A stretch of 64,000 bases of DNA from Takakia lepidozioides (lineage: Eukaryota; Streptophyta; Takakiopsida; Takakiales; Takakiaceae). Under the pieces are notes generated by a model, which was not told the origin of the DNA, searched no databases, and saw only the letters and a program-made list of their open reading frames with translations. The position numbers and the translations under genes were made by a program. Positions 1-12,599 of this stretch are shown one piece after another. Location: the NCBI GenBank assembly GCA_030704615.1, contig CM060731.1, forward strand, positions 60,058,756 through 60,122,755, given 5' to 3'. The first letter of the stretch is position 1; every line of letters begins with the position of its first letter.

Positions 1-468
1 ATTAACACTCAGAGAAATGTGTCCAGCAAGAGTGTTCCACTGACATGAGAAATGTTCCAAATTTTCAACAGCATTTTTCAGTGCACGTAGTGGCAAACAC
101 TGCTGTGCTTTACACTGTCAGTGAGAATGATGAAGGACTCGAATGGCTGGAAGTCCTCTCACGACGACGGAAGGACACCATGCGTTAACCATCCCTGAAT
201 TCTCTCCAGACTAACTGTAACACTGTCCCCTCTCGGCTGTGGCTTGGTTCTAAAATTTCAAGCTTGATACAAATGGGCCTTCATTTATGATGTACCAGTA
301 TCTCTCAGCCTGGCACTGTCTGTGGGCATGTTGGTCCACATTCTAATGCTCAATATGCACATAACTCCAGTACACCTTGAAAGCATAGGAAACATCCAAT
401 GGTTTTCTGAAGGACCTACATCTCAGTCCTTCTCTGACATGTTTCTGTCATAAATTAACTGACTTCAG

Positions 469-1241
469 GTGAAGAATCATTTCAAGAATATTGGGATGTC
501 AGCAGATGTGAAGTACATCGATCCTACTTACATGATCCGTGCATGCCGTGCCAATGCCTCCGACAGCATCCTTTGTGCTGTACTTGGCCAAAATGCGGTA
601 TGTTGCTTACCACAACAAAACACAAAGATAATCCAGGCAAATTGGGGCCTAGTGAATTGCCAACTGTGATCACAACGTCATCAGCTGTCCACAAATGGTA
701 TAAGAGAGCTTTGACGCTGTTTCCACCATCAGTACCATCAAGACTAGACCCACTAGGGTATATCATAAGGATACCATAGCATAATATACCATTGTACAAT
801 GATCCTTAGGTTGGTACGGATGATACATCAGTACCATCATGGTACCATCCACAAGGATACCATAGCACAATGGCGAATGTTCAGTCTATAGTACATCTCT
901 GATAATGTCTGTTATTCTACTTCCTCCCTCTGAATGGGTATATGGCCACACTAAACGAGCAAAATGTATCAAATATGGAGTGCAATTAGAATCCCACTGA
1001 TTTTGTGAAATGAGGTCTTGACAGCTACGAGGTCTCCAATTGCTTCCGTGTGTGGCAGGTTCATGGAGCTTTTGCTGGATACAGTGGGATCACAGTGGGG
1101 TTGTGTAACAACCACTATGTGCTACTCCCTATCCCTGAGGTCATTGGGTATGCAAGGAATGTTGACCCAAACAGTCGTATGTGGCACCGCTGTCTAACCT
1201 CAACCGGTCAACCAGACTTCCTTTCACATGGCATGTCATAG
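469..1241 (+). CDS. PFK: ATP-dependent 6-phosphofructokinase, C-terminal exons (partial)
   Basis: Two exons, 469-597 and 1059-1241, join in phase 0 and encode the C-terminal end of a plant-type ATP-phosphofructokinase, the glycolytic enzyme that phosphorylates fructose 6-phosphate. The first exon carries VKYIDPTYMIRACRANASDS, the plant PFK signature in which the family usually reads YIDPTYMIRA-PSNASDN. The second carries VHGAFAGYSGITVGLCNNHY and ends in DSRMW-like NSRMWHRCLTSTGQPDFL before a TAG stop at 1239-1241. Exon borders are clean: cag before 469, gtatgt after 597, gcag before 1059. The rest of the gene lies to the left of the window; positions 1-468 look like intron and show no PFK exon. 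Whether it is plastidic or cytosolic cannot be told from this end. Recognition rests on family motifs. Confidence 0.88.
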
Positions 1242-1434
1242 CTTTCTAACTGATTCTGACGGCTTTCAAATTTTGAAAGTTCTTTCCTACTGAGATGAGA
1301 AAACCGATGGGGGTTTAGTGTGTTGATCAGACGCCATCTCAAGCCTCTCCCAACATGAGAAGCTTTTAACTGTGGCTGCGAATACGAGATTGACCATTTT
1401 GCACCTGAGTAGAGCTGGAGTAATTCCAACTGTC

Positions 1435-1440
1435 AATAAA
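1435..1440 (+). terminator. Possible poly(A) signal of the PFK gene
   Basis: AATAAA lies about 195 bases after the PFK stop codon, a plausible 3' UTR length. It is a single canonical hexamer, so this is only suggestive. Confidence 0.4.
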
Positions 1441-1937
1441 AGAACTAACCTCATTGTGTTGTCCCTATATGAACTTTCCTTTTTTCTTCCCCTCCAGCCT
1501 CCTCTGCCTGCGAAACTCTAGGCTGCTAGCAGACACTGTTGCATATCACAGTAACACTCTAAATCCGTTGGTAAAACCAAGTCTGTCACAGCCCAGTCTA
1601 GCAAATAGTCATTGAGGAGCTAATGCAAAGCCGGAACTAGTAAAAAGATGGCCAGCTAAGGAAGGGAGAGCAGAAAAAGCATGCCAGGAGTAGTAGCTAG
1701 CCAAGATATTCTCAGAGCAAGGGGGCAGGAGTTCTACAAGGGATTTCATGCTTAGTCTAGACACAGCAAATTAGAGTGTCCAGAGAGCAACGATCACTCC
1801 AGCGTCTGAAGTCCAGATACTCCCTGCCAAGCTAGGAGAGAGACTTGTAGGTTCTAGGTTTCTAGGTTGAGTTATAAATTTCTCAGATGCTGTTGAGTTG
1901 TTTGAACACTTGCTACAAAAGCTCGGATGTATCAAAG
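1441..1937. other. Intergenic, no gene seen
   Basis: Between the end of PFK and the start of the segmental duplication I see no protein family, RNA gene or repeat that I can name. Confidence 0.5.
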
Positions 1938-2858
1938 GCACTGGGACAGCTTCTGATGTGGAGAATGACAAGCCAGAATTATGGCTGTAGAAATTCTGGA
2001 AAGAGTTGGGCAACTTTAAGACTTAGGGCTTCTTTATACTGCGACCCACCAGTGAGAACCCAACAAGCCTCTTAGGATTCCAAAGCCAGTGTAGAATCCA
2101 AGCCAGACACTCTTCAAACCAAGACAGCTCAAAATGCCATGCCATGATTTTCCTTACTCCAAACACCGTTCATTCACCATGTCAGACATAAATCAACAGA
2201 CCAGTTGTGGGGGAAATTCCCCACCCTCACCCCAAAGCTGGATTCTCGATAAATTCTGACTAGGTGACAAGTCAGATTGGGTTATCATTCGAGAACCCTA
2301 GTGTGAAGGCTCCAAAACCCAATTTATAACTTCCGGTGAAACACCAATCGTGATTGCAACTTGGAATTTGTCATTTGGGCTGCAGTGTGAAGTGGCCCTT
2401 ATTCAGATTGTATTCTTGTTACATCACTAACTATTTTGGTAGGGAGAACATATTTTAACCAAGTATCGCCCTGAAGTCCAGAAACATGTACCTTAGCATG
2501 CTGTTGCTGAGGGCAGAGACTGGATTCCTAAAGGGGAGGGTTTGGGAAAGATGAGATGCCTTCAAATAGGCTCACACTATTGACTCATTATCATTGTGAG
2601 AAATTCAGAAGGGACATATATAGACAGTCTAATTTGCAAACTGAACAGAGTAAGTCCTCCATAAGGGAGATATTGCTGACTTGCCACACTTTAAGGCACA
2701 ATGATCACCCATGCCGAAAACTGATTCAAGGGCTTGGCGTCAATTGCGCTAAGAAATCAGCTAGTGAGTCTAGATAACCGGCCACCTGATAGAGAAAAGG
2801 AAGACATTCCAAGTCATTTTCTTATCCAAGCATATATCAACTATGATAGATGAGACCT

Positions 2859-5229
2859 TTAGTTTTTGGATGGATAATGGACAAGGCCGCTTTTAAGGAC
2901 ATTGAGCTTCCTATCAGGAGAACCTGTCATTTGCTCAAAGCCTGGACTGGACTGCAAGAAGACATTGAGGATATGAACTGTTCAAGCATTACACAAAGTG
3001 AAAGAAAGAAAGAAACTGTATGATGTCCACTGAAGCTTACAGAACAAGCCTGCATAACAGGCCAACCAAATGAGAACATGGGGCTGAAAGTACCTGAAGC
3101 AGGATGCCCTTGCCCGTCAATCCCTCCACAACAATGCCAGCTGTCAGTCCTAGCATTGCCCATCCTCCGTTAATTGCTTCAATCTCACGGCGTCTCTGCA
3201 TCCCACAACTTCATGATGAAAAACCAAAGTATAGACACCAGTATCTGCCTCTCTCTCAAGGGGACCAAATACTTTTGAACTTTCTGCCTCTTTAAGGCAT
3301 CATAGATGTTTCCTGAAGTGGTCATTTCTTTGTTCTACGCTGTCCCATAGACCTTTGTGGCCCTCTGGACATTATAAAGTTTCTTTCCTTCTTTCTCCTG
3401 ATTCCAGTCTCTTTCATTATCCCCTATCGCCAAGTTGCCCCCATGAAGTGGGACTGCACTATGCGCTCTGCAGATGTTGGCACTATAATAACAACTCAGA
3501 AGTTGTTGGAATCACAGATTTCAAAGTGCCGAGAGTACCTGGAATTTTGCACGGGCTTCCAGCAACCTCCACTCTTCAGCAGCCAAGCGCTTGGCCTCCA
3601 AGGGGTCCACCATGTTAACCACCTTGGGCTCTCTTCTTGATCCTCTCAATGTGCCATTTACTTTTCCCTGGATTCGAAATAAACCAGACCTTCTTTTACG
3701 AACAGTGTAGTATTGATTGCAAGCTGTTAGAACTCAGTGGAGTCCGCTTTCTCTCATCTTGCATTGAGGTTTTAATTCTACAGAAATGCAAGTTCTCTCA
3801 AGGCGTAATGATCTGGGACTTACTGTACCATTCAATGTGATGATAACCATGCTGCATACCTTTCCCGATATCATGCATGCATGCATGCCTGAGACGAGGA
3901 AAAGCTCAAGTCTCAATGCAGTAACTACTCTGATATGGAAAAAACCAATTAATCAAGTTCCTCTACTGCAAGGGTGCATACGGTATTCAAACTTTGTCCA
4001 CATCAACCTATTAAATGTAGCTCCATCCTAGCACGTCTTTCATATTGGAGACACTAACAAGCAAGACAGACAGGAGAGAGAAGTGGGTGTATGGGCATAT
4101 CAGAATTACAAGAGCACACCAAAAGAACTGGAGATTTGTTCCATCCATGCGCCTTTGGTACGCATGGGGAAGAGAGGCAAAGGCCATGTGAGGAAAGTAC
4201 ATACATCAACTCCCCCAACTGCACGAACAACTGGGACCCTTGTTCTCTTCCATGGTATGCTCTGCCCCAATCCAGACACCCTGAATTCTCCATTGTTGCT
4301 ACTGCAGCCTGCTTCCGTTCACATCAACAGCATGGCAAGAGCATGACAAGAACTTCCTATAGGATATGTGACAGTTTATGGGAGAGGAGATATGTCAATC
4401 ATGTCTTCATTTACCGGGAAAGATGATAACCCCGTCCTCACCTCACAGCCAACAATCTCCACGACTTAGTTTCTTTCCACTTGCTCTGGTCTCCAAGTAA
4501 TACAACCGCTTTGCAGGTATCACATTCATGTCCTCTGACATTTCATTTGAATATGTCAACCAAGTTTTCTTGCTTAGAGAAATGTAGGAAAAGACCGTCA
4601 CGCCATCACCACAAAACATCCTGAGTCATGCTACGATTTATGGCAAGAGACGTGGTTTAGATACCCAGCATTATGATCACCATTCTCCCATCAATGTGTA
4701 CTTATCCCAAGATGTAAATTTACTTCCTATATAATACAATTGCTTATCGAAGAAGACATGACGAATCTCTTCACTTCCACAATGCACCATCTCCACTATC
4801 TTATTTACTATACAGTCAGTCCACAGCATTCCAGGTCAGAAACTTTTGTAACCAACCTGCGACACCGAATAAGCTTATGATTCATTGTCTCTACTTCGCT
4901 ATGCGAAAACAATCTAAAATCTAGGCCTGGCAAGTGTCGTGAATTGAAGTTCTACTTGAGAATCGGAAAGAGAAGACCTACAAAAAGAGATGAAAAATTC
5001 CCATAAAGGATATTAAATAGAGCGGCAGTGACATAAGACAGTGAGATTAAAACATTAAGAAAACGAAACTGAATTCGGGAGTTCCATCTTCGAGCCACTC
5101 ACTGGAGAGCGACGTCGTAGGGGTGAAAAGAGATATCCCCAAGCTTCTTGTTGATGGCCGAGACTGAGGAGAGAGATGCGACGAAGCTCCAACAAAGCCA
5201 GATGTCTGAGGAGCTTGCAGCAGCATCAT
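2859..5229 (-). CDS. One-helix LHC-like (ELIP/HLIP superfamily) chloroplast protein, left copy
   Basis: Four exons on the minus strand, 5229-5103, 3660-3539, 3195-3094 and 2951-2859, give a 147-residue protein with all phases closing. The N terminus (MMLLQAPQTSGFVGASSHLS...) is rich in Ser, Thr and Arg and poor in acidic residues, like a chloroplast transit peptide. A charged stretch rich in Glu, Ala and Arg precedes the third exon, which encodes RRREIEAINGGWAMLGLTAG followed by IVVEGLTGKGILLQ. This is the E-x2-N-G-x-W/R-A-M-x-G chlorophyll-binding helix of the light-harvesting-like superfamily. The likely role is pigment handling or photoprotection in thylakoids, from family knowledge. The exon 2 acceptor (ggaaaag before 3660) is weak; a stronger cag ten bases upstream breaks the frame, so this border is the least sure. 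Intron 1 holds the 1.2-kb extra stretch. Confidence 0.68.
3690..4899. other. 1,210-bp stretch present only in the left duplicate
   Basis: The right copy passes directly from the base matching 3689 to the base matching 4900. This is either an insertion in the left copy or a deletion in the right. I see no terminal repeats, target duplication or coding region. It sits inside intron 1 of the left LHC-like gene. Confidence 0.6.
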
Positions 5230-5492
5230 CGCCTTCTTCGTCTCTCTCCCTGCGATTCTTCTCCCCCCTCCTGCCTTGGCCTCCGCCCACAAAACGAAGA
5301 CGATAACCGGTGACCACCGGTCGACCCTCCGTGCTGGCCACCGGTGATGGCCGGTGCAAACTCACGGAGATATAGCACCACGTGGCGGAAGATTCAGCCA
5401 CGCGCAAATATCCACTCTGGAAGTTACTGCTCCTATTTACCGGGATGCATTCGTAGAATTGGTAAAAGGTACAGTTTTCACTTTTGACTCGT

Positions 5493-6804
5493 TATGCCTG
5501 AAGCCGAGTCACAGCATTTGGAAGACATGGATCCGTGATGCTGTCTTCCTGCGAGAGGCATATATTAGTTCAGAGCTTATTGAAAAAGCCCTCAGGTATT
5601 GGTGTAGGAAAGATTGGCTGGCCTGGTGGAAGGAATGAAGCATGCCAAGAAATGCAACCAAGGAAGAGTGTGAAGGTGGGGATGCAGATGAAGATGATGA
5701 AGATATCGGTAGTGACATGGACCTGAAGAGGGAACGTGCAGAAGGGCTCTCCGTGGATTGCAGGCAAGATCACAGAGGACCAGTTGAGGAATCTGGCTCA
5801 AAGAGTAGTAGGTCGCCAGCAGATCTTAAAGCAGAGGTCACAAGGAGCAGCAAGTGGGAACCATGGTAGGGTTTTAGTTCTTGAACAGAATGAGAAGGAA
5901 AATGCCAGGGAAGACAGGGATTATGAGGGTGACAGCAAGTTTGACACGCCAAGTCTCTAACATTGATGGGTAGAAAAGAGGCAAAGTCCTCAATGAGTAG
6001 AGCACATTTGGATGTGTCAGTTTGGCTGGAGGTTTTGATTACAGAGTGGGGTCCCAAAGGGGGTTGCACTGACAATTCCCTGCACAGCCAGGGGACCTGA
6101 GGCTGGAGTAGGATACTCCAGAAACCTTCAGCACCAGCCTGCCCCAACTGCCCCCCCCCCTGGGGTTTCACCAAAGGGTTCTCAAATTCAAAACTAGAAA
6201 GTTGAAAATTACTGGGAATGCAAGGCAAGATCAAGACTTCACGTGATAATCAACTCCCAATTTGCCTCAGGTGCAGGGATACTGACAGATAGAGTAGTTG
6301 GGGCATTTGGGACCAGAAGACTTGTCCATAACCATGGGTCTAAGAGCTTAATGGGTTTTGCTAGCTGGTGAGAGAAGCCTTCCTCACGGGGACCCTAGTT
6401 GTCAATTGTGCTGTCCTGGTAATCCAAACCAGAGTGACATGGGCACTTTCAAATATGGCAGGAAAAAGGGCCTTGTAAATGAGACATTCTCTCTAACAGC
6501 GCAACATGAAGGTGATAATATCCCTCCATGATGTGATACTATTCCATGGGTTATCTGAGTAAAGATTAATCACCAAACAACATAGTGTCTCAGTTCCATT
6601 GGTGTTGGGCTAATCCCAGCTTGTGGTGAAGTTGACTGGCACATGAATCCACTATGGACTTGAAAACATTTATTTGATAAACATCTGCTTGATCATCGAG
6701 GAGGAAGGTGGAAAAATGCAGAGGTGCAGCTGTAAATGGTGTACATTAACTGTTTCACATCAGCAGGATCATATTTTTTAGGCAACTACTCAATGTCAAG
6801 GAAG
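5493..6804. other. Unexplained interruption of the duplication
   Basis: This stretch separates two pieces that are contiguous in the right copy apart from about 70 bases. It holds a run of ten or more C near 6150 and no recognisable protein. Short reading frames on both strands look accidental. Confidence 0.5.
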
Positions 6805-7160
6805 GCAGGCTTGAATTGGATTTCCATGGAGGAGACAAAAAGATGTCTTCGGAAGAGGCGCGACTCCAATCTCGGTGCTAGTAAAACTGCTGGGATCTAA
6901 TGTCAAGTCTCCCTTGGAGATATGCAAATGCCTGTTGGACGGCTTTTACACACCCATCCCTTAGCTATCCGAGGCGGATACTCAAGGGTGGAGGTGCTGG
7001 AGTACTCTAAGTATTCTGACCGTTCAGACAGTCAAACATGACCTGCACCTAGTGTATGATGGGGGTGCCATGAACTTGCTCCATCATAATCAGTGTACTT
7101 GGGTATCCTAGTCGTAGATTACTTATGTAAATGTAATCTCTTCAGTTCAAGTTTCTTTTC

Positions 7161-7935
7161 CTATCTAAGCATGCCACAGCTTCGCTCAGGTCTCTCTACA
7201 CAAGTGTGGGAGTCAAAGTAAGGTTTCCTCAATGCTTTCATGAAATACAAACAAACCGCAGCCTCTATGTCCTCAGCTCTGCCTTCTTCCTCTACCCTTC
7301 TCCTGGGCCGCACATCCTGATAGTTACGGACCGGAATGAGGGGTAAGGTCCGATTTGGGCCGTCAATGCAAGACCAATATCGCCGGTGTATGTTTTGCCG
7401 TTCCACCTGGGATCTCATGACAGAACACGCTGCATAATAACTGCCACACCCCATGACAATGTTGGCTACCTCTGGTGTCATTGTGGATATAAATCCAAGG
7501 AGCATTTGGAAGCCAAGTAACTCATACAAAATTCCGGCAGCCTGCCATAGCCTAACGAAACGATGGTCCTCAATGACTTGTTCTGGCTCAAACACCTGAA
7601 ATCGACTTGCCAGGGAATCCCGTGGCGCATGAGGTTATAATATTGACCCAAAGTGTCTATGGGAGATAAATGCTTCCACAATTTATTCATAACTTGGGGA
7701 ATGGAATATGGTAATATGAGCATATCTTCGCTATATGATTTCCATTCAAGATCCTCGACCTGGGGTAGTGAAATTGTTCCATGCTCCAGCTGGTTGCTAT
7801 TGATTCATCTTCTCTTATAACCAAATTTTGCACACATTGTAAAATCGCATGTGAATTTGTTGTGGGGTGTTGATGGTGCATGTTGCTGTCAATATATGAT
7901 AGAGATGCAGAGAGAGACCACAATGACATTGCCAT
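7161..7935 (-). pseudogene. Unrecognised coding relic with frameshifts
   Basis: Three overlapping minus-strand frames read as one protein-like sequence interrupted by shifts near 7690 and 7595. Read from high to low coordinates it gives an Asn/His-rich start with ILQCVQNLVIREDESIATSW, then LWKHLSPIDTLGQYYNLMRH, then EPEQVIEDHRFVRLWQAAGI followed by a hydrophobic stretch and an Arg/Glu-rich tail (RPRRRVEEEGRAEDIEAAV). The composition is protein-like rather than random. I recognise no family. It may be the 3' part of the same locus as the minus-strand pieces at 10437-12787, but no joining splice chain was established. Confidence 0.35.
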
Positions 7936-8322
7936 TTATTAACCTGCAGGCCATGGAGTCTTGGAGCTGCTGCACCATATCTGGATTAGTCAGGGGCTGC
8001 CTGCCGTTTGTGTCTTAAGTCTGAACCTCAAGATCAAGCAGACGGTAGCAAGTATAGAGGCATAGAGGCATATTCGGTATATTCCCTAAAAATCCTCACA
8101 ATATGCCATAGCGAAACCAAATGGTGCCGACGTGGAAAAATTTACGAAATCATCATGAAAATCGTGCTCACGGCACAAAACCTCCGAAACTAATGGTCTA
8201 AAGGTGAACTCACTCGAGCACAAACAACTTGGAGGTCAGCAAACTTAAACAATGTGGCATTAAAACCCCAATATATTAATTTGTACAAACATGATATGTT
8301 GAGGGCCTATGTCCCCTGTAGC

Positions 8323-8347
8323 TAATATATATATATATATATATATA
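8323..8347. repeat. (TA)n microsatellite
   Basis: A pure TA dinucleotide run of about 24 bases. Confidence 0.9.
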
Positions 8348-9314
8348 AAGATATGTTGAAACATACGTGTATAATATCAATAACCACCCAAAAATTGGGT
8401 TTTGCCAGCAAAACTTGGATTTAACGAATCTTGGGTATCACTGGTGAAATTGGGGTTTCTTTTTCTTTTTTTTTAGGTTTCTCCCTTTCAAGCTCCTTCT
8501 ATAATGATGTTTAAAATTATATTTAAACACCATATAGACCCTATTAACGCAGAAAGACCATATGTCCATCTATTATATGTATTTCCGCTGGCATACATAA
8601 ATCACCCTCATAACCGTGGATCCTCCTGCTGACGCGGGTTTTTTTTTTCCCTGCTCGCGCCATACGAATCCCCTATGAAGGAACGTTTGGTTCCAGTCCG
8701 ACCACAATTCTTTGAACATACGTTTCCGGATCCGGTTTTGTTATTTTCAGTGTTGGGTGGTTCCAGTCATGTCCGGTTCAACCTTTTGGACACGGGGGCG
8801 GTTCTGGTTACCGGTTAGAGCTAAAAAACAATCCACCGGGTCCTTGGTTAGGTGAGTTCAGTTTTTTTTTTTTTTTTCCAGAGAACAAGGGACAGAGCTT
8901 GGTCCTAAAAAATTATTAAAAATAGGGGTACATAACAAGGGAAAAAATAACCTCCACAGGGAACACCCAGTAACTGAAGGGGAGGGAATAAAAAAGCAGC
9001 GGGAAAAAACAGCCACTAGGCTAGAGACAAGAGAGTTACGGAGGCGCTGATCATAGTGAGGAAGAGAGCAGACGTGCAGCAAAAAAAACACTAGACACCA
9101 CCAAAATTGAGATGAATTTTGGACTTGAAGATGCGCATTTTCTGATGGCACCAATTGATCTCGGTGGCGTCTGTTTCACCTGGCGACTTCCCATTGACTG
9201 GGGAACTCATCGTTTCAAGAGATTCTTGATCAATCAGAGAGGTGGGTGTAGAAATGGGTGCATTCCCCATTTATGATTTTGCTATGTGATCACTCTGTGC
9301 AACATCTTATCCGC

Positions 9315-9316
<2 letters not shown>

Positions 9317-9340
<24 letters not shown>
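9317..9340. repeat. (CT)n microsatellite
   Basis: A CT dinucleotide run of about 24 bases flanked by unique sequence. Confidence 0.85.
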
Positions 9341-9346
<6 letters not shown>

Positions 9347-10436
9347 ATCTCTGTCCTGTGATTTTCGTTATATGATAATATTCACAGGGGTCCACATTTC
9401 ATGTTGAGCCTTGCATGCTGGTTGGCCTTAATCATCACTGGAGCATGCCTATTATGCTCATGAGAAACAGCTCAATTCTCACCTCATCTCTGTTTTTCTC
9501 TTAGCTCACACTTCAGAAGGAAAGATCATGCTAATGACATCCTACCAGCATTCATTCACCAGGTAAACATTCCCCATGGGTTGTTCACAGTGAAGTCATA
9601 GAACTTTTCATTGTAGAGTAAAAAATGTCAAACTACATCATACAATTGCAAAAGCAATTCAAATATCATAGACAACTTCCTAAAGGGGCAGACAATAGCG
9701 CCATCTACACCATCTCAATGAAGGGGTTCAACCTACGGTGCAATGTCCCTGCATGGAAGTGGTGAATATCGTGATAACAACAGTACATTACAACACCGGT
9801 ATGTAATATAGGGTAGTATGTAGTAGAGTACGTACGCATATATAACATGAATAATTATTGCCTCCACCCCATCACACTAAAGGTAACGGTGATGCATCCA
9901 CTACACAATAGAAGGAACGCCTGCACCATATTTGTTGTAGTGGTCACGAAGGCATATCTAGGTAAAACTGTCAAGAAGACATATCTTATTTATGACATGG
10001 ACCGGAAGGGACAATGTTTTCCACCGCAAATAAAAATCCATGACTCTGCCAATTGTCCACCCCCGGGGTTAATCAAATCATCTGTATTATCTAGTGATCT
10101 AAGAGCGATTTCGGGGCCTACAAGTGTTTTTGACTTCTGCACCAGATGATATCCTGAAGACATCCAACATAACGATACATGTCAAAGAAGGGATGATTTG
10201 TACAATGAGGGCCAATGTGGTAATGAAAGTGCGGAATGCAAAACAGTACCTACAAAAGAAGGGAAAAGAACACGATTGTTGACTCACAAAGCTTCCTTGA
10301 GCCCTTCATGGATCCTGCAATCACATACCACAATTTCATGTCAGCAAGAGTATGCCCAAGGGGCTGGCACATTGGGATAGGAAATGCACAATTCAAAGGT
10401 GTAGAAAGAGGGCATTCAGTACTAATGGGGATGAGT

Positions 10437-11613
10437 TTACAAATAGTGGTTGCGCGCATTATTGTCCTCTGTTGTGGGAGATTTCCCATCGGTGCCCATA
10501 AAGTCTTTTGTATCTTGGATTACATGAGGTGGAGAGGGAAGCAACAAGTCGCTAAGTGCGTGCAATATGTCATCCTTGAAGCGGATACTGCGCCATGGTC
10601 CAATGTTGTCCCCAACAACACTGCTTGATGCTCCCATAGTGCCCAGTTCACTTCCACGGGCACTTGACAACATTGGCCAAGGGAGAGTTCTAGGTGACGG
10701 ACCAAGGAGGGCGTCCTTGCTCCAAAACCGAATAAAGGGTTCACATACTGTACATGGGGCCGATTGGAGGACCCCACTCCTGTTCCTGCAGGCATAACAC
10801 AGCGTGTGTCAGAAGGGGGTCTGATGCGCAAGGGGGCGGGGCTGAGAAAACAAGCATGGTTTGGATGTATTTCCATTTCCATTTGTGCTGGGTCACATTG
10901 AAATGTGCACATGAAGGTTAAGTACATTCATACACAAACTTTTTCAGAGATGCAGATGGATTGCAGACCCTGAACATGAGCATATACAAGGGAAATGCAA
11001 AAGCAAAATGAATATATGCATGAACAAATGTCGTATGAACTCACTTGTCTATTGATCCACCACCGGCCATAGGCTCCGCCCAAGTCACATCTAGCAAAGT
11101 CCTCCGTCTCAACGAGCTGCCTGAGGGATTCTTGAAAGTGAGTGTCTTCTATGCTTGGGAAGTTTTCAGGAAGTAATCCGTACTGTAGTACGGTGTAAAG
11201 GCCAGGACATCGAACATGTGCAGGTGTTTTTGGAACTTCAATGGATGAAGTCAAAGTTTTGGACATGTTGGTAAAATAAGAAATTGCCTCTTCCCTAGAG
11301 CGAGGAAATGGAGGATCGGGAGGTCCTGGCACACAACTCACTTTGTTGAGTTTGCTAACGAAAGCGATGCATGCACCTTCCCTGCCCTCAAACCCCCAGC
11401 TAGAGCCCCTTTCTTGGAGTTGTCAGGAGGAAGATTACTTGATGTGAAATTTTTGTCATGCCCTGGATGATAGGAGGAAGGGCCCTTAGGAGAAACCTGA
11501 ACCCTCCTGCGTTTCGGCCCTTCGTTGAATGCTTCCTCGTCGGAGTCATACAGATCCACTGCTCTTCCATGTGTATGAAAGCTACAGTCTTCCTCATCTG
11601 ACGTCACGTCCAT
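10437..11613 (-). CDS. Unrecognised minus-strand exons
   Basis: Read from high to low coordinates: 11613-11338 encodes an acidic segment followed by a basic nuclear-localisation-like patch (EAFNEGPKRRRVQVSPKG); about 11341-11044 encodes Pro-rich then YFTNMSKTLTSSIEVPKTPA and QLVETEDFARCDLGGAYGRW and ends at a good donor (gtgagt); an acceptor at about 10800 (tgcag) can open a frame reading MLSSARGSELGTMGASSSVV. The first two pieces are in different frames at about 11340, so either a short intron or a frameshift lies there. I do not recognise the product. The charged, low-complexity parts suggest a nuclear protein, as does the C2H2 piece just upstream. Confidence 0.35.
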
Positions 11614-11700
11614 AAATACTTGACCGTGTGACCTGTTCGTCCTCGATGATGATCACCCATTTCTTGGGACACTGGTGCATGGGAGGATGCAAGTTTTTTC

Positions 11701-12183
11701 TTACTTTTTGCGAGGTGACATCAACTTGTAGCGCTTGAGGACATCCTCCATAATAACCCTCTGGCTTGGTTCAAAAGCATGATTGATTTTGAGGACACCC
11801 TTATCTTCCCCATGCTTCATACAACTATCTATCATGTGCAAGTTGAGTTTCTTTTTATCCACAAAAACCAGAGCACAATATATGCATCTGTATTGTCGTC
11901 TGTTAGACGCACCAAGTTCATGGACCCTTGCCCTCAAGTGGGCCTCGCACATGAGCTCCTCGTATTCATCAGTATCATATGTCTCACAGTATTCTCTCCG
12001 GTTCTCTATCATTTTGCTCTCCTTCATCGTGATTGTTGCGTCTGCTAACACTTGCAGCAGCATGCAAATATACACAGCCAATGCCCACCCTAAATCCTCA
12101 GCAAGGTATAAATCATGCGAAGGCCAATTGCATGCATGACGAATTAACTCAAAATAAACCTCTGACAATGGTGTGCATGTCAT
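11701..12183 (-). CDS. C2H2 zinc-finger-like reading frame, unknown protein
   Basis: This minus-strand frame ends at 11701 with a basic tail (MSPRKK). It contains a single C2H2-type finger, YRCIYCALVFVDKKKLNLHM followed by IDSCMKH, with C-x2-C and H-x6-H spacing (counted by eye). An acidic segment (ETYDTDEYEELMCEAHLRAR) precedes it. A plausible upstream exon at about 12787-12600 begins with ATG and ends at a strong gtacgt donor. A DNA- or RNA-binding role is inferred from the finger alone. It could be a host regulator or a mobile-element protein; I recognise neither. Confidence 0.4.
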   Translation of the reverse strand: MTCTPLSEVYFELIRHACNWPSHDLYLAEDLGWALAVYICMLLQVLADATITMKESKMIENRREYCETYDTDEYEELMCEAHLRARVHELGASNRRQYRCIYCALVFVDKKKLNLHMIDSCMKHGEDKGVLKINHAFEPSQRVIMEDVLKRYKLMSPRKK

Positions 12184-12189
12184 TTATCG

Positions 12190-12206
12190 TAAACCCTAAA
12201 CCCTAA
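12190..12206. promoter_or_regulatory. Two tandem telo-box units (AAACCCTA)
   Basis: Two consecutive plant telomere-type heptamers (TAAACCC) lie directly upstream, on the minus strand, of the C2H2 frame. Such motifs occur in plant promoters and as interstitial telomeric repeats. Two units can also arise by chance. Confidence 0.35.
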
Positions 12207-12599
12207 AACATCATGAATGGACTGCAGATAATACAACATATCTCTAGATGGAGAGTGATAATGCAGCAGAGTAGTGACCTACTGTGATGAAAGAAAAAAT
12301 GCGATAGATCCTCCTATGTGCACGTCCCTGGAGGGAGCCAGTGAATTATGGAAAGTGATGTCCGCACTTCAAATCTTGTAATACAACATCACAAAATTGC
12401 CAGTAGCTTTATGCCTTACCAATCTCCCAGGATCTGAAAGTATCAGCAAAGTAACAAACTCTTCACCTCAGCTCCATGTGAAGGCTTGCATGAAGTGCCC
12501 ATAACTAGCAAACATGCCACTTTTGCACTTTGCTAACTATTGTAGTGAGAAAACGATACCTATAATATGATGAGGGTAGGTGGAGATTACACGTACCAG

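Larger units (their letters stand above)
1938..5492. repeat. Segmental duplication, left copy
   Basis: This stretch matches 17733-20087 in the same orientation with scattered substitutions and small indels. It contains the whole four-exon LHC-like gene. The left copy has an extra 1,210 bases (3690-4899) with no counterpart on the right, and the right copy has an extra tandem of the GATCACCGGTCGACCCTGCG motif (about 19860-19945). Homology resumes after an interruption at 6805-6936, which matches 20156-20288, the 5' flank of the GT61 gene. The duplication therefore once reached the GT61 upstream region, and the left copy was later split by the 5493-6800 stretch. Confidence 0.85.
7936..10436. 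other. Non-coding stretch with simple repeats
   Basis: No gene is supported here. It contains the TA run near 8330, a T run at about 8862-8878 that would read as a poly(A) tail on the minus strand, and a CT run at about 9317-9340. The plus-strand reading frame at 9847-10149 has no recognisable features. Confidence 0.5.

Noticed and set aside
5770-6234. Minus-strand 154-codon frame
   Set aside because: No family resemblance and lies in the unexplained stretch between duplicated blocks; the Gly-rich part comes from a C run.
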